Of a stretch of DNA of 64,000 nucleotides, positions 54,380 through 64,000 are shown piece after piece (the first letter of the stretch is position 1; every line of letters starts with the position of its first letter). Position numbers and translations under genes: made by a program. Below the pieces are notes generated by a model. It saw nothing but the letters and a program-made list of their open reading frames with translations, was not told where the DNA came from and did no database searches. Origin of the DNA: Castor canadensis. Taxonomy: Eukaryota > Chordata > Mammalia > Rodentia > Castoridae. The DNA lies in assembly GCF_047511655.1 (NCBI RefSeq), contig NC_133400.1, forward strand, positions 34,860,001 through 34,924,000, written 5' to 3'.

Positions 54380-56190
54380 AGGAATACTTGTTTGAATGTC
54401 TGGTGTTTTGAACTTCTGGGGGGCATTTCAGTGGTATGTGTTAATTTCACCACCCTTGGGCAGGTTAAAGATGTTAGTCGTTTCTGGATGTAGGGTTGAT
54501 TGGCAGCCATCAAACCATAACATCTTTGCAGAGTCACAAGACAATGTTGTTCATCTTGTTTACAGATGTTAGTTTCTTTCCCCATGATCTCTAGCTGATA
54601 CCTGGCTAGTGACTGAGAGAGCAGGCTGTATTGGCTGTGGTTTTTATGTGACATAAGCTACATGTCAATTCATAATGTCCACGAAGGAAGGGTTTTAAAA
54701 TACACAAATTAGCCAGAGTGATCGGTACATTTGAAAAGCATCAGCAAAATGGCAGGAAAGTAAAGTTTACTACATATTGAGAGGCAGAGTCTTAATCAGC
54801 GGTACTGCTAGGGTTTGGGGAGACCTGCTACTGAAGGCAGTGAGATCAACATCAAATGCTTAAGATTCAGCATGGAGGCAAAATTTGTAACTGTCGCTGG
54901 TGAGAGTAAGAGTGTTTCCTCTTGGCCAAAGAGTGCAAAGCTTCTTCTGCATCTCTTCAAAGAAACTAAAATGTTGCCAGTGTAAGCTTAGCTGGGATCT
55001 TCTGACTTACAGTTTATCTTAGTTATTGGTAGCATGGCGATGTGTTGAATCTGCATGGAATGCATGGAAGAATAGAAGGCTAGCAATTTTCTGTATGTAT
55101 GCAGCATTTCTTAAGAAAGAGAGTGGTGCATGTGGCAGGTGTGGTATCCTAGATTCCTGTTCAAAAGTGTTGAACATGTTCAAAGTGTCAGTGGGCTTAG
55201 AGTGACGGGTATTTGGCGAAGGTCAGGAGGCTGGAGTTAAGTGCTGCCCAGTATTTACCTTGTGGCCATGGGTTTCCTTAGTATTTGTTGAATTGATGGA
55301 TGAACCACCTTCTTCCCTCCTCACCTGCCAAATATGGTGGCAGTACTTGCCCCATAGGGTGGTAGTGAGAAGAGATGGACTCATGGGTGTGAAAAATTGT
55401 ACAGTTCCACATGTTGCATCGGTGTAGGAGGTAGAATGTTCCAGTTAGCTTGGACCATCAGTGTCTTGTGTGTTAACCAAGCGGTCTCCAATTCCCACTT
55501 TATCAAGAGTGTGAGGAGGGGGTTCTGGAGTGGGGGTGGTTCTGGAGTGGGGGTGTTCTGGTTACTGAAAAGTGTATTGAAAATTGATAGATTGGTCATT
55601 TGTCTTAGAAATCAGGCTCTATGGTCTGAGTCAGTGGGAATTGGTTTCTTGGGGTTGAGTACATCTGCCTGATTTGGAAAATAGAGGTGTCTGAACTGCC
55701 AAGCTGAGGACCTGTGTGAACCTTTGCCAGTGTCTGATGCCTCATATAGTCTGTTCAGCTGGCATAGCCTTTAACACCACCATCTTAAGACTACAGTCAC
55801 TAGTTTTTCTGGGAAAACCTTTAGATCTCAAAAGTTACAGAATCAGAAATTGTTCATCAAGACAAATTCCCTTTTGTATATTGCTCAAATACTTTTCAGT
55901 GTTCTGGAATGAAATTGTATGAGTATAATCTGAATCTGGTAGATGTGTTTGTACACACATGCATTTCTGTATACATGTATGGATGCATTACATAGAATGT
56001 CTAGTTATACTGATTCATGAAACTAGAGTCAGTAAACTAAGCACCTGTTAATATTACCTAGTTTGAAGAAAGTGGTATTTGGACTATACTTCTTCAATCT
56101 GATCTGAGTCTCTTTTCTTGCAAATGCCCACAGGACTCTAAAAGAATTAGTTATTAGCATATTTTAAGTTATCTAAGATAACCATACAAA
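54380..56190. other. 1.8 kb without a SINE; no gene recognised
   Basis: It contains a minus-strand 98-codon frame (54358-54654) with no family signature and a short tandem duplication of an 18-bp G-rich unit near 55520-55560. It may hold old or conserved noncoding sequence. Confidence 0.45.
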
Positions 56191-56194
56191 GTTT

Positions 56195-56520
56195 AACAAA
56201 CTGGGTGGCATGGCACAACAGAATTCTCTTACAGCTCTGGAGGCTGGAAGTCTGAGGTCAAGCCGTTGGCAGGGTGTTTTCCTGGAGACTCTGAGGGAGA
56301 ATGTGAATGCCTCTTCTAGCTTCTGTGGTCACAGCCATCTTTAGTGGTCCTGGCTTGTAGATGCAGCCCTCTGGAGTCAGCCTCCCTTGTCACCAGGTGT
56401 TCTCTATCTCTGTGCCTAGATTTCCTGGTAGTATTAAGTCACCGGGACCCACCCTAATCTAGAATGACCTCGCTTAAACTGATTGGCTCTGTAAAGATCC
56501 TAAATCAAATACCGTTGTGC
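56195..56520 (-). mobile_element. MLT1/MaLR-type LTR
   Basis: 'ctggaggctggaagtctgag', 'ggacccaccctaatctagaa' and 'gacctcgcttaaactgattg' follow the antisense MLT1 order. Confidence 0.8.
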
Positions 56521-56524
56521 TAAT

Positions 56525-56830
56525 CCTTTATCTGTGGTTGCTCTTTCTGTAGTTTAAGTCACTCATAGTCATCCACGAGCCAAAAACATTAAGTGGACAA
56601 TTGCAGAGACAAACAATGCAGGAGCACACCATTCTGAGTAGTGTGCTCTGTCCTGTCCAGGCCATGGATCACTCCTCTGTGCAGTGTATCCACACTGTGC
56701 ATGCTACTGCCTGTTAGTCACCTTGCTGGAAGTTGGGTTCTTTCACATGCTCCGTTGTGCTAACGTGGAGGAGCACGGGAAGGTAGCTCTCTTGAAGTTC
56801 AAAGTCACTCTGCTTTTACTGCAAAGGAGT
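56525..56830. mobile_element. Tigger-like DNA transposon fragment
   Basis: 'tatctgtggttgctctttct', 'gtgtatccacactgtgcatg' and 'ctgcctgttagtcaccttgc' resemble a pogo/Tigger-class terminal region from memory. Confidence 0.5.
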
Positions 56831-56909
56831 TGTCTGTAGCACTGATGCTTCTCATATTGTTCATTTCTGAGAAAACTTTTAATTGCTTTACTTTTTTTTT
56901 TTCTTTTTT

Positions 56910-57222
56910 AAGTCTTTTGGCAGTACTGGGGTTTGAACTCAGGGCCCTGTGCTTGCTAGGCAGGTGCTCTACCACTTGAGCCATGTCCTGGCCCTTTTTG
57001 CTTTAGGGATTTTTCAGATAGGGGCTAGTCTAAATGGAGATTCTCCTTTTGTACCTCTTGTGTAGCTGACAGGACAGATGAATGCCACCACACCCAGCTT
57101 CTTTTTGTGGTTGAGATGGGGCCTCACTAACTTTTTGCCTGGGCTGGCCTGAACCATGATCCTCCTAATCAGAACCTCCCAAGTAGCTGAAATTACAGAC
57201 ATAAGCCATTGAGCCTGACCTC
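56910..57222 (-). mobile_element. Three-part SINE
   Basis: ID 'gtactggggtttgaactcag', monomers 'gacaggacagatgaatgcca' and 'gcctgggctggcctgaacca'. Confidence 0.92.
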
Positions 57223-57224
57223 TC

Positions 57225-58900
57225 TTTCAGATTTAAAATAGCAACAACAAACCCCCAAACTGTCTTATAGCAGCTGTCATCATATGTGTTATTTTTTAGG
57301 GAATGGCACTAATTTCCATGAAGGACACCTCTTGATTATGGTCTGATAGAGTTAAGGTCAGGTTCTGGGTTAGCTTTTTAATTGGATTTTGTGTGAGCTT
57401 CTTTGAATGCGGGAATTTTAGAGGACCATGAAGACTCCTGTGCAGGCCCGTGGGGCTAGCCCTGGTGACCTGTAATGAGGAATGCGGCTTTTCGTGTGCT
57501 CTGTGGATGTTTATTTAGGTGTGCTGTGTAGTAGGTATTGGATGAGTGAGAAAGGACATACTTTGTAGCACATGCTCAGCCTTGTCCAGGGCCCGGCAAT
57601 CACGATGAAGAAATGAGCCTGGGCCCCAGCCATGCAGGTGGCCCTCAGGCCCACACTGGAAGTTGCCCAGCAGCTTTGAACAGCAGTGGATCCCAGCTTC
57701 CTTTTCCTGAGGAGATACCAAAGAGAAATCAGCAAAACAGAGATCTGTCAACTTATCTAACCTGGTGGGACATTCAGAGGGGGAGGGAATGCTTGCCAAT
57801 CCCTTGTCACACCTCTCCACTTATACACAGCCTTTGATAGAGTTTTCTAGCACTTTGTGCGGGCTCAGGTGACTGGCCAGGACCCGGAGTCATTGGATTT
57901 GGCATAAAGGATCTCTTTCCTGCTGTCATTTGCATCCCCTAGGTTCCCTCTCACAATGGTAGCGTCAGCATAGTCTTTCTTCTATTTTCTAGTTATATTT
58001 ATAAGATAATAAGGACAAAATGCAATAAAATATTCAAGCCAGTGACCCAAATAACTGTGTTACACAGAAAAAGCTGTTGTAAGCTGTTGTCCAGCTAAAA
58101 CTGGACCAGCTTCCAGCCTCCCCTTTGCGGCAACTTCAAGTGCTGGGCTGATGGTGGTTGAGGGTCCCAGGGTACAGCGAGGTTGGGTTTTCTGGACATG
58201 GCAGTCACAGAGGGTTAAAAAGGCTCTGGTTCTGGTTCCTGCACAATGTGAGAGAGGTAGGCTCTCTGAAGGCTGAAGTTCTAAGTCACTTATGCAGCAA
58301 ATTTGCCCATCAGCCGTTGTTCACGGCAGACCTGTGAGAGGACAGGCACTGTCCAGGTGCTGGGGAGCAGCAGCCAGCAGCCAGACAGAAATTCCTGGAG
58401 CTTTCCTTCTCACATGGCACATGACAACATGTAGCATGTGACCCAAACTCCAAGGTCATCGAAAATAAGGAAAATCTGAGAAGCTGCCCCAGCCAAGAAG
58501 GAAAGGAGTCATGACAGGTGAGTAACTGTGAAGGAATGTGCTAGGTGGGACACAAGAAAGATATCAGGTAAATACTGAGGAAATCTGCACAGAGCCTGTG
58601 CTCCATTGATGACAACAATGAGGTGTCAGAAGGACAGGGAGTACAAGGGACAGGGAAGGTGAGGAGTCCTCCTGAGATCACATTTGGACAGAGCCCTGGG
58701 TGGAAGGGAGGGACTTGGGCATTGACCCTGGGCAGATGCTGACCAAGCCACGCATCTGGCTTTTGTGGCCACCATTGCCCTCTTTCCACAGCTTCTGAGA
58801 GATCCCACTAGAGGGCACTGCTAAACTTTAGAGCAGGGGCTCAGAAACTGTAGGCTGTGACCAGCTACTGCTAAGGCGAGCCAATCAGTGAGACTGCTTC
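57225..58900. other. 1.7 kb without a SINE; no gene recognised
   Basis: Overlapping short frames on both strands near 57511-57837 and 58541-58808 show no domain. Part of 58380-58640 may be an old LTR. Confidence 0.45.
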
Positions 58901-59129
58901 ATGCATTTTAAGGCAATTTGTATTGTTTTGTCACATTCTGTATTCTGTGCTGGGACCCTCCCGACTTCCTAATATTTTTAATTTGCATACATCAAGCTTC
59001 ACTCTTTGTGCTATAAAGGTCAGTGGATTTTGGCAAATGCATGGTGTAATATACCCACCATTACTGTGTTCTATAGAAGAGTTTCATCACCCTAAAAACA
59101 AACAAAAACAAAACCTGTGTGTTATCTTG

Positions 59130-59520
59130 TTTTGTGTTACTATAACAAAATTCCTAAGGCAGGCTAACTTTACAAAGAAAAGAGGTTTAATAACCTCACA
59201 TGTCTGGAGATTCAAGGGTATAGTGTGAGCCTCAGGTTGAGCCTCTTTAAGACCTCATGGTGGGTGGCAGGTGGTGGGAATGTACAATAGAGAAAGAGAC
59301 CACACCACCAAACAGGAATTGAGAGAGCAATTTAGGGATTGAGGGCTCTCTCTCTCTCTCTCTTTCTCTCTTTCCTCCCTGTTAGAACCCCTTTCCTCTT
59401 TGTAGAGGGGTCCTACTTTAATCCCTTCCAAGAGTGGAGCCCCCAGCGACCTTATATCCCACTAAGTCCCATCTTTTGATGGTCGCAGCACCTCTCAGCC
59501 CTGCCAACACTGAACTCCTG
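59130..59520 (-). mobile_element. MaLR-type LTR nested in L1
   Basis: 'tgttttgtgttactataaca', 'aagaaaagaggtttaataac' and 'ctaagtcccatcttttgatg'. Confidence 0.8.
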
Positions 59521-59714
59521 CAGAAGGCACCCAAGTCTTAGCACTATGTTTTGCCTACTGAACTCCTCCTCTTCCCCTCAAACCCCTGGCAACCACCCAT
59601 CTTTTCACTGTCTTTATAGTTTTGCTTTTTCCAGAATGTCATCTACTTGAAATCACATAGTATATAGCCTTTTTGAATGGTTTCTTTCACTTTGTAATAT
59701 GCATTAAAATTCAT

Positions 59715-59900
59715 TCAAGCTGTGGTAGCATAGGCCTGAAATTCCAGGTACTTGGGAGGCAGAGACAGCCCAGGTAAAGGTAGCAGCAAGACCCTGTCTC
59801 AAAAACAAAATAAAAACAAAACCTGGAGCTCTAGCTCAGTGGTAGAGTGCTTTCTGAGCATGCCTATGACCCTGGGTTCAATCCCCAGCACTGCAAAAAG
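59715..59900 (+). mobile_element. B1-ID SINE
   Basis: 'tgtggtagcataggcctgaa', then 'ggagctctagctcagtggta' and 'gttcaatccccagcactgca'. Confidence 0.9.
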
Positions 59901-60129
59901 AAAATGTCTTTTTGTGGCCTGATAACTCATTTCTTTTTTTATCACTTAATAATATTCCACTAAATGGATATACCACAATTGGTTTATCCTTTCACCTACT
60001 GAAGAGCATGTTGGTTGCTTCCAGTTGTGGGTACATGAGTAGGGCTTCGGGTTTTGGTGCAGACATAGATTTTCAGGTCAGGTGGGTAAGCACCAAGGTG
60101 CATGATTGTCATGGAAGTGGACACTTAGC

Positions 60130-60600
60130 TGGGTATCAGTGCCTGCTTTTTGGAGCACGATGAAAGGAACCTGTGGCACCTTTTGGTTTGTGTCCTTCTC
60201 ACAAGGCCATCTTACTCTTTGTTTTTGGAAGCTTGGTTAAAATTTCTCCAGAGGAAGATTACAATTCAAATTGTTTTTAATTAAATTTGAAATTATGATG
60301 GACTATGAAAGTAGATCCTTAAAACTCTTTTCAATTTTAATATTTGTCCCCAGAGGGTTCTACCTGCGAATGTGGTAGATGGATCGTCTTAGAAGTGAGG
60401 TAATTGAGACACAGCAGTACAAAAGTAAGGGTAGTTGCACTGGCTTTCCTGGGGGTCTTGGAGGTGACGTGCACATTCCATCTGACACTGTCAGGAAAGT
60501 GTTCCAGTGGATTCTCTTTCCAGAAATACCGAAGGTTCTCTCCATGTAAGGACATCAGAATCTTAATTATTTCTGACCAGCACAGAAATGGAAACACGTT
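60130..60600. other. No recognised feature
   Basis: Unique-looking sequence. Frames on both strands overlap without a family signature. Confidence 0.5.
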
Positions 60601-60613
60601 GAAACCTATTCTT

Positions 60614-60800
60614 TTTTGGTGGCACTGGGGCTTGAACTCAGGGCTTACACCTTTGAGCCACTCCACCAGCTCTTTTTTGTGAAGGTTTTTTGAGATAGGG
60701 TCTCTGGAACAATTTGCCCATGCTGGTTTTGAACTGTGATCCTCCTGATCTCTGCCTCCTGAGGAGTTAGGATTGTAGGTGTGAGCCACCAGCACCCTGC
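60614..60800 (-). mobile_element. B1-ID SINE with perfect 14-bp duplication
   Basis: Flanked by 'tgaaacctattctt' at 60600-60613 and 60801-60814. Confidence 0.95.
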
Positions 60801-61004
60801 TGAAACCTATTCTTGATGTTAAAGAAGGAAAAGGTGGGATAGGAAAGAGGCTTGGGTCCTTTTTTCACATTTTTAAAATCAATTTAAATTACAAAATTAT
60901 AATATAATTATTTCTCTATAATATTGATGTATAATTATAATACTACACTGGGCATGTTAAAATATACAATTTGAGTTTTGGCTTATGGATGTCAGACTAT
61001 CTTT

Positions 61005-61315
61005 CTGGTGGGGAGGCAATACCAGAATTTGAACTCAGGGCCTTCTACCACTTAAGCCGCTCTTCAAAGTCTTTTTGCTTCAGTTATTTTTTGAATAGGG
61101 TCTTGAATTTATGCCTGGGCTGGCCTGGACCACCATCGTCGTATTTACAACTCCCATGTAGCAGGGAAGATGGGCACACACCACCACGTCCAGCTTTCAT
61201 TGGCTGAAATGGGATCTCATGAACTTTTTGCTTTGGCTGACCCCAAACTGATATTCTCCTAATCTCGGCCTCCAGAGTAGCCAGGATTACAGACATGGGT
61301 CACTGTGCAAGGCTA
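61005..61315 (-). mobile_element. Three-part SINE with perfect 17-bp duplication
   Basis: Flanked by 'gatgtcagactatcttt' at 60988-61004 and 61316-61332, which shows that the ID tail and both 7SL monomers inserted as one unit. Confidence 0.96.
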
Positions 61316-61447
61316 GATGTCAGACTATCTTTACAGACAAGATAATGAATACATTTGTCACCTCCTAAGCTTTCCTTGGGCAACTGATCTGTCACTCTTA
61401 TCACTTCAGATTAATTTGCATTTTACAGAATTTGATGTAAATTTGAA

Positions 61448-61560
61448 CAGTCGACCCTCGGTATCTGCGGGTAGATGATGCCAGGGAGATGCCCTCTGAG
61501 GTAAGACTATGGTACTCAGCATTCAGAGAGCTCAGTGCTAAACTGCGAATGCTTGGTCCA
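61448..61560. mobile_element. Tigger-type terminal inverted repeat fragment
   Basis: 'cagtcgaccctcggtatctg' followed by 'cgggtagatg' resembles the Tigger/MER terminal motif. Confidence 0.55.
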
Positions 61561-61927
61561 TTTTCTCCATAATTCTGCCCAGCTTCTGGTAAAGACATGC
61601 CACCTTTCAACAAAGCTCAGATTTTCACCTTATCACTTAACTGAGGTACATTGCATGCCCTTTTTTGGCTTGAGAGGATTACCATAAAGTTTACCTTGCT
61701 TTTTGGAGACATGTTTTCATAAAATTAAGATCATAAAATTTCATAAGATTAAGAGCACACAACTATTTAAACACAACGAACGTTAACTCGGGACTAGCCG
61801 AGATCTTCTCCAAAAGTAAGCTGAGCTGCTGCAGCACGTGGGAACTTAAAATTTTTGTTTTTGAAATTTCTTTTGATTTTTAAAATTTTTTAAATGTTTT
61901 GACTGTACTTGATCAAAACTTGTGTAG

Positions 61928-62095
61928 GGAGGGCTGGGGGAGTGGCTCCTGTGGGAAGTGCTTGCCCAGCAAGTGTGAAGCCCCCAAAACAAATAAGCAA
62001 AAGAAACCTTGTGAATGGGATGGAGCTGTGGCTCAAGTGGTAGAGCACCTGCCTAGAAAGTGCCAGGCCCCGAGTTCAAATCCTAATACCATAAA
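61928..62095 (+). mobile_element. Two adjacent ID-like SINEs
   Basis: The first (61928-61985) has lost its B-box end. The second (62017-62095) reads 'gctgtggctcaagtggtaga' to 'gagttcaaatcctaatacca'. Confidence 0.85.
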
Positions 62096-62221
62096 AAATC
62101 CTGCGTGTAATCAATCCATGAATAAGGCAGGCTTACTATATATATCAGATGTAGCTTTATTGAAAATATATAAATCGAATTGTACAGAGATTACTTTTGC
62201 GGGGAGAGCTAGTTTTTGGCT

Positions 62222-62303
62222 TCTGTTTCTTTTGCGGTGTTGGGGCTCAAACCCAGGGTCTTGCACATGCTAGGCAAGTGCTCTACCAGTGAGCTGTGTC
62301 CAC
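62222..62303 (-). mobile_element. ID-like SINE
   Basis: 'cggtgttggggctcaaaccc' to 'gctctaccagtgagctgtgt'. Confidence 0.9.
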
Positions 62304-62337
62304 TTCTTTATTGCAGAGTACTGTGCCATTGTGTGGT

Positions 62338-62830
62338 GCTGTGGACTGAATTGGGTCCCCCTAATTCGTAGGTTGAATTTTTAATTCCCTGTGTGACTGT
62401 GTATGGAGACATTTAGGAGGTTGAATGCACTTATAACAGTGGATCTTGATCCTATTAGATTGGTAGCCTTATAAGAAGAGAAAGAGCCAGGTGCCAGTGG
62501 CTCAGGCCTATAATCCTAGTTCATCAGATCAGGAGGATTGCAGTTTGAAGCCATCCCAGGGAAATAGTTCCCAAGACCCTACCTAATTTCAGATTTCACT
62601 GAATACAGTTTGAATTTTAACATTTCCTTTGGAGAAATTTCAACCAAGCCCCTCAAAATAGACAAAAAGTAACATGGTACCGTTAGAGGGACATGAGCCA
62701 CAATTATTTAGAGAGAGAATATTATGTATAAAGAGAAGATCCCTCTCTCTCCCCTACCTGAAGACCCACTGAGAGAGCACCAGCTCGCTCTTACTTTGCC
62801 CCAGCCTCCAGAACTGTGAGGAAATGAACT
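62338..62830 (+). mobile_element. MaLR/MLT1-type LTR interrupted by a B1 SINE (62486-62590)
   Basis: 'tgctgtggactgaattgggt' and 'ttataagaagagaaagagcc', then after the SINE 'ccccagcctccagaactgtg'. Confidence 0.8.
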
Positions 62831-62994
62831 TGTGTTGGAGTCCTGTCTGCAGAATTTTGCTGTGGCAGCCCAGGTGAGGGGCACGGATGTGCACAGTTAG
62901 TTTTCATAACCTGTGAGGGACATTCTGGTTGCTCCCAGTGTGGGCTAGTGCTGTGGAGGATTGAGTAGTGTTGAGTATATGTCTTCATGTGGAC

Positions 62995-63360
62995 AGGACT
63001 GTTGGGGTTTGGTTATGTGTTACAAGCTTGGTTCCCAGTGTGGTGATGTTGGGAGGTGGAGCCCTCAGAGGTGGGGTCTGGCAGGAGGCTATCAGGTCAG
63101 GGGCACTGCCTCCAGAGGACTCTGGTCTCTTGTGAAGGCCAGGAGTTACGAAGGCCTGTGCTGGACACTCTGGCTCCTGTCTGGCTGGGTGATCTATTGC
63201 TCTTGCCATTAGCTGTGGAGCCCTTGCCAAAGCTCTGCAATTAGGCTGTTTGGACTTTCAGCTTTTTAAACTATGAGTTAAATAAACCTCTTTTCTTTTA
63301 TAAAGTTTCCAAGCCTCGGGTATTTCATTATAGTAATGAGAAAATGTGCTTTCATTTTTA
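62995..63360 (+). mobile_element. MaLR-type LTR
   Basis: 'gttggggtttggttatgtgt', 'gttaaataaacctcttttct' and 'cctcgggtatttcattatag' follow the sense MaLR order. Confidence 0.8.
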
Positions 63361-63417
63361 TTGGGTAAATATCTTGGCTGCATTTTATGATAGATGTGAT
63401 AGGTGTATGTTTTACTT

Positions 63418-63500
63418 TTTTTTTTTTTGATGGTATTGGGGTTTGAATTCAGGGTTTTATACTTTCTAGGCAGGTACTCTACCACTTGAGCCTGTTTTAC
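63418..63500 (-). mobile_element. ID-like SINE
   Basis: T-run, 'gatggtattggggtttgaat' to 'ctctaccacttgagcctgt'. Confidence 0.92.
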
Positions 63501-63529
63501 AGGCTGTTTTACATTTTAAGAATTGCCAC

Positions 63530-63862
63530 ACTAGGGCCGGGTGTGGTGGTACACACCTGTAATCCCAGCTACTCAGGAGGCAGAGATCAGGAGGATGAAT
63601 TGTGTTTTGAGGCCAGTCTGGGCAAAAAGTTAGTGAGACTGCATCTCACCAACAAGCCGGACATGATGCTTCATGTCTATAATCCTAACTATGTGGGAGA
63701 CAGCTGTGAAGACTGCAGTCTGAGGCCACCCCCAGGCAAAAGTGAGAACCCATCTGAAAAATGATTAAACCAAAAAGGGTCGGAGGCATGGCTCAAGTGG
63801 TAGAGTGCCTGCCTAGTAAGCACAAGGCCCTGAGTTCAAACTCCAGTACCACTAAAAAAAGA
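63530..63862 (+). mobile_element. Three-part SINE, well preserved
   Basis: Monomer 1 'gtacacacctgtaatcccag', monomer 2 'cttcatgtctataatcctaa', ID tail 'gtagagtgcctgcctagtaa' to 'ttcaaactccagtaccacta', A-rich end. Confidence 0.94.
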
Positions 63863-64000
63863 AAGAAAAGAAAAAGAAGCTGTCTTTTGAGGTGATAGCA
63901 TCACATCAGTCCCGTCATAGTCCCACCCAGTGTCCCAGAGACAGCTTGGCAGGCTCCCTCTACCCTGGAGCCCTCCCTCATCAACTCAGGTTGTTTCCAT

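Larger units (their letters stand above)
58920..60130 (-). mobile_element. Old L1 3' region split by a MaLR LTR and a SINE
   Basis: 'ggtcagtggattttggcaaa' to 'gagtttcatcaccctaaaaa' continues beyond the LTR with 'aacccctggcaaccacccat' and beyond the SINE with 'ttaataatattccactaaat'. Confidence 0.75.

Noticed and set aside
54358..54654. 98-codon minus-strand frame starting MSHKNHSQYSLL
   Set aside because: No recognisable domain, it ends inside an ID SINE, and no splice or promoter context was found. Kept only as an unassigned region.
1..64000. A previously undescribed multi-gene system
   Set aside because: Apart from CNEP1R1, everything recognisable is repeat or unassigned noncoding sequence. 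I see no gene cluster or novel coding family.

Overview
This window is nuclear DNA from a placental mammal, almost certainly a rodent. It is saturated with SINEs that pair one or two 7SL/B1-like monomers with a tRNA-derived ID-like tail, together with L1 elements, MaLR-type LTRs, MIR and L2. The mouse-type B2/B4 families are not apparent. The 7SL-ID composite and an L1 3' end carrying the motif 'tgcatacaatgcttgggtca' point to the beaver/kangaroo-rat/squirrel side of the rodents. My best guess is beaver (Castor), from memory and only moderately sure.

The one gene I can support is a complete CNEP1R1 (TMEM188) on the minus strand. It has six coding exons: 16403-16427, 15540-15611, 12958-13031, 9707-9816, 9107-9161 and 4900-4941. 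Every intron is GT..AG, all phases join, and the product is 125 residues. Exon 1 lies in a CpG island (about 15890-16740) with GC boxes and a CCAAT box, and a 7-codon upstream ORF sits just before the start codon. A SINE-free, AT-rich stretch (about 3590-4899) fits the 3' UTR. The protein is the regulatory subunit of the CTDNEP1 phosphatase, which dephosphorylates lipins at the ER/nuclear envelope.

From about 16.7 kb to the right end I find no gene. In human the neighbouring genes are, from memory, HEATR3 on the 3' side and distant ZNF423 on the 5' side, so this is probably the intergenic desert upstream of CNEP1R1. It is a layered record of transposition: a + strand L1 at about 21.0-25.1 kb split by a second L1 and several SINEs; a minus-strand L1 with recognisable ORF1/ORF2 remnants at 39.2-44.0 kb; another minus-strand L1 at 46.6-52.8 kb carrying a solo LTR with 6-bp flanking repeats; a class-I-type solo LTR (19506-20046) inside a SINE with 4-bp target repeats; a second ERV LTR at about 44.85-45.59 kb; a young L1 3' end (52849-53425) with a perfect 15-bp duplication; and several MaLR LTRs. 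Simple repeats include twelve identical copies of a 16-bp minisatellite (26369-26560) and a long TC/TCTG tract (47560-47950).

I found no undescribed biological system. The points most worth a second look are the SINE beside the exon 5 donor, the uORF, the nested insertions, the perfect minisatellite and the three-part SINE architecture. Repeat family names come from sequence recognition without a database, so subfamilies are not assigned, and SINE edges without a stated duplication are good to roughly 10-20 bases.
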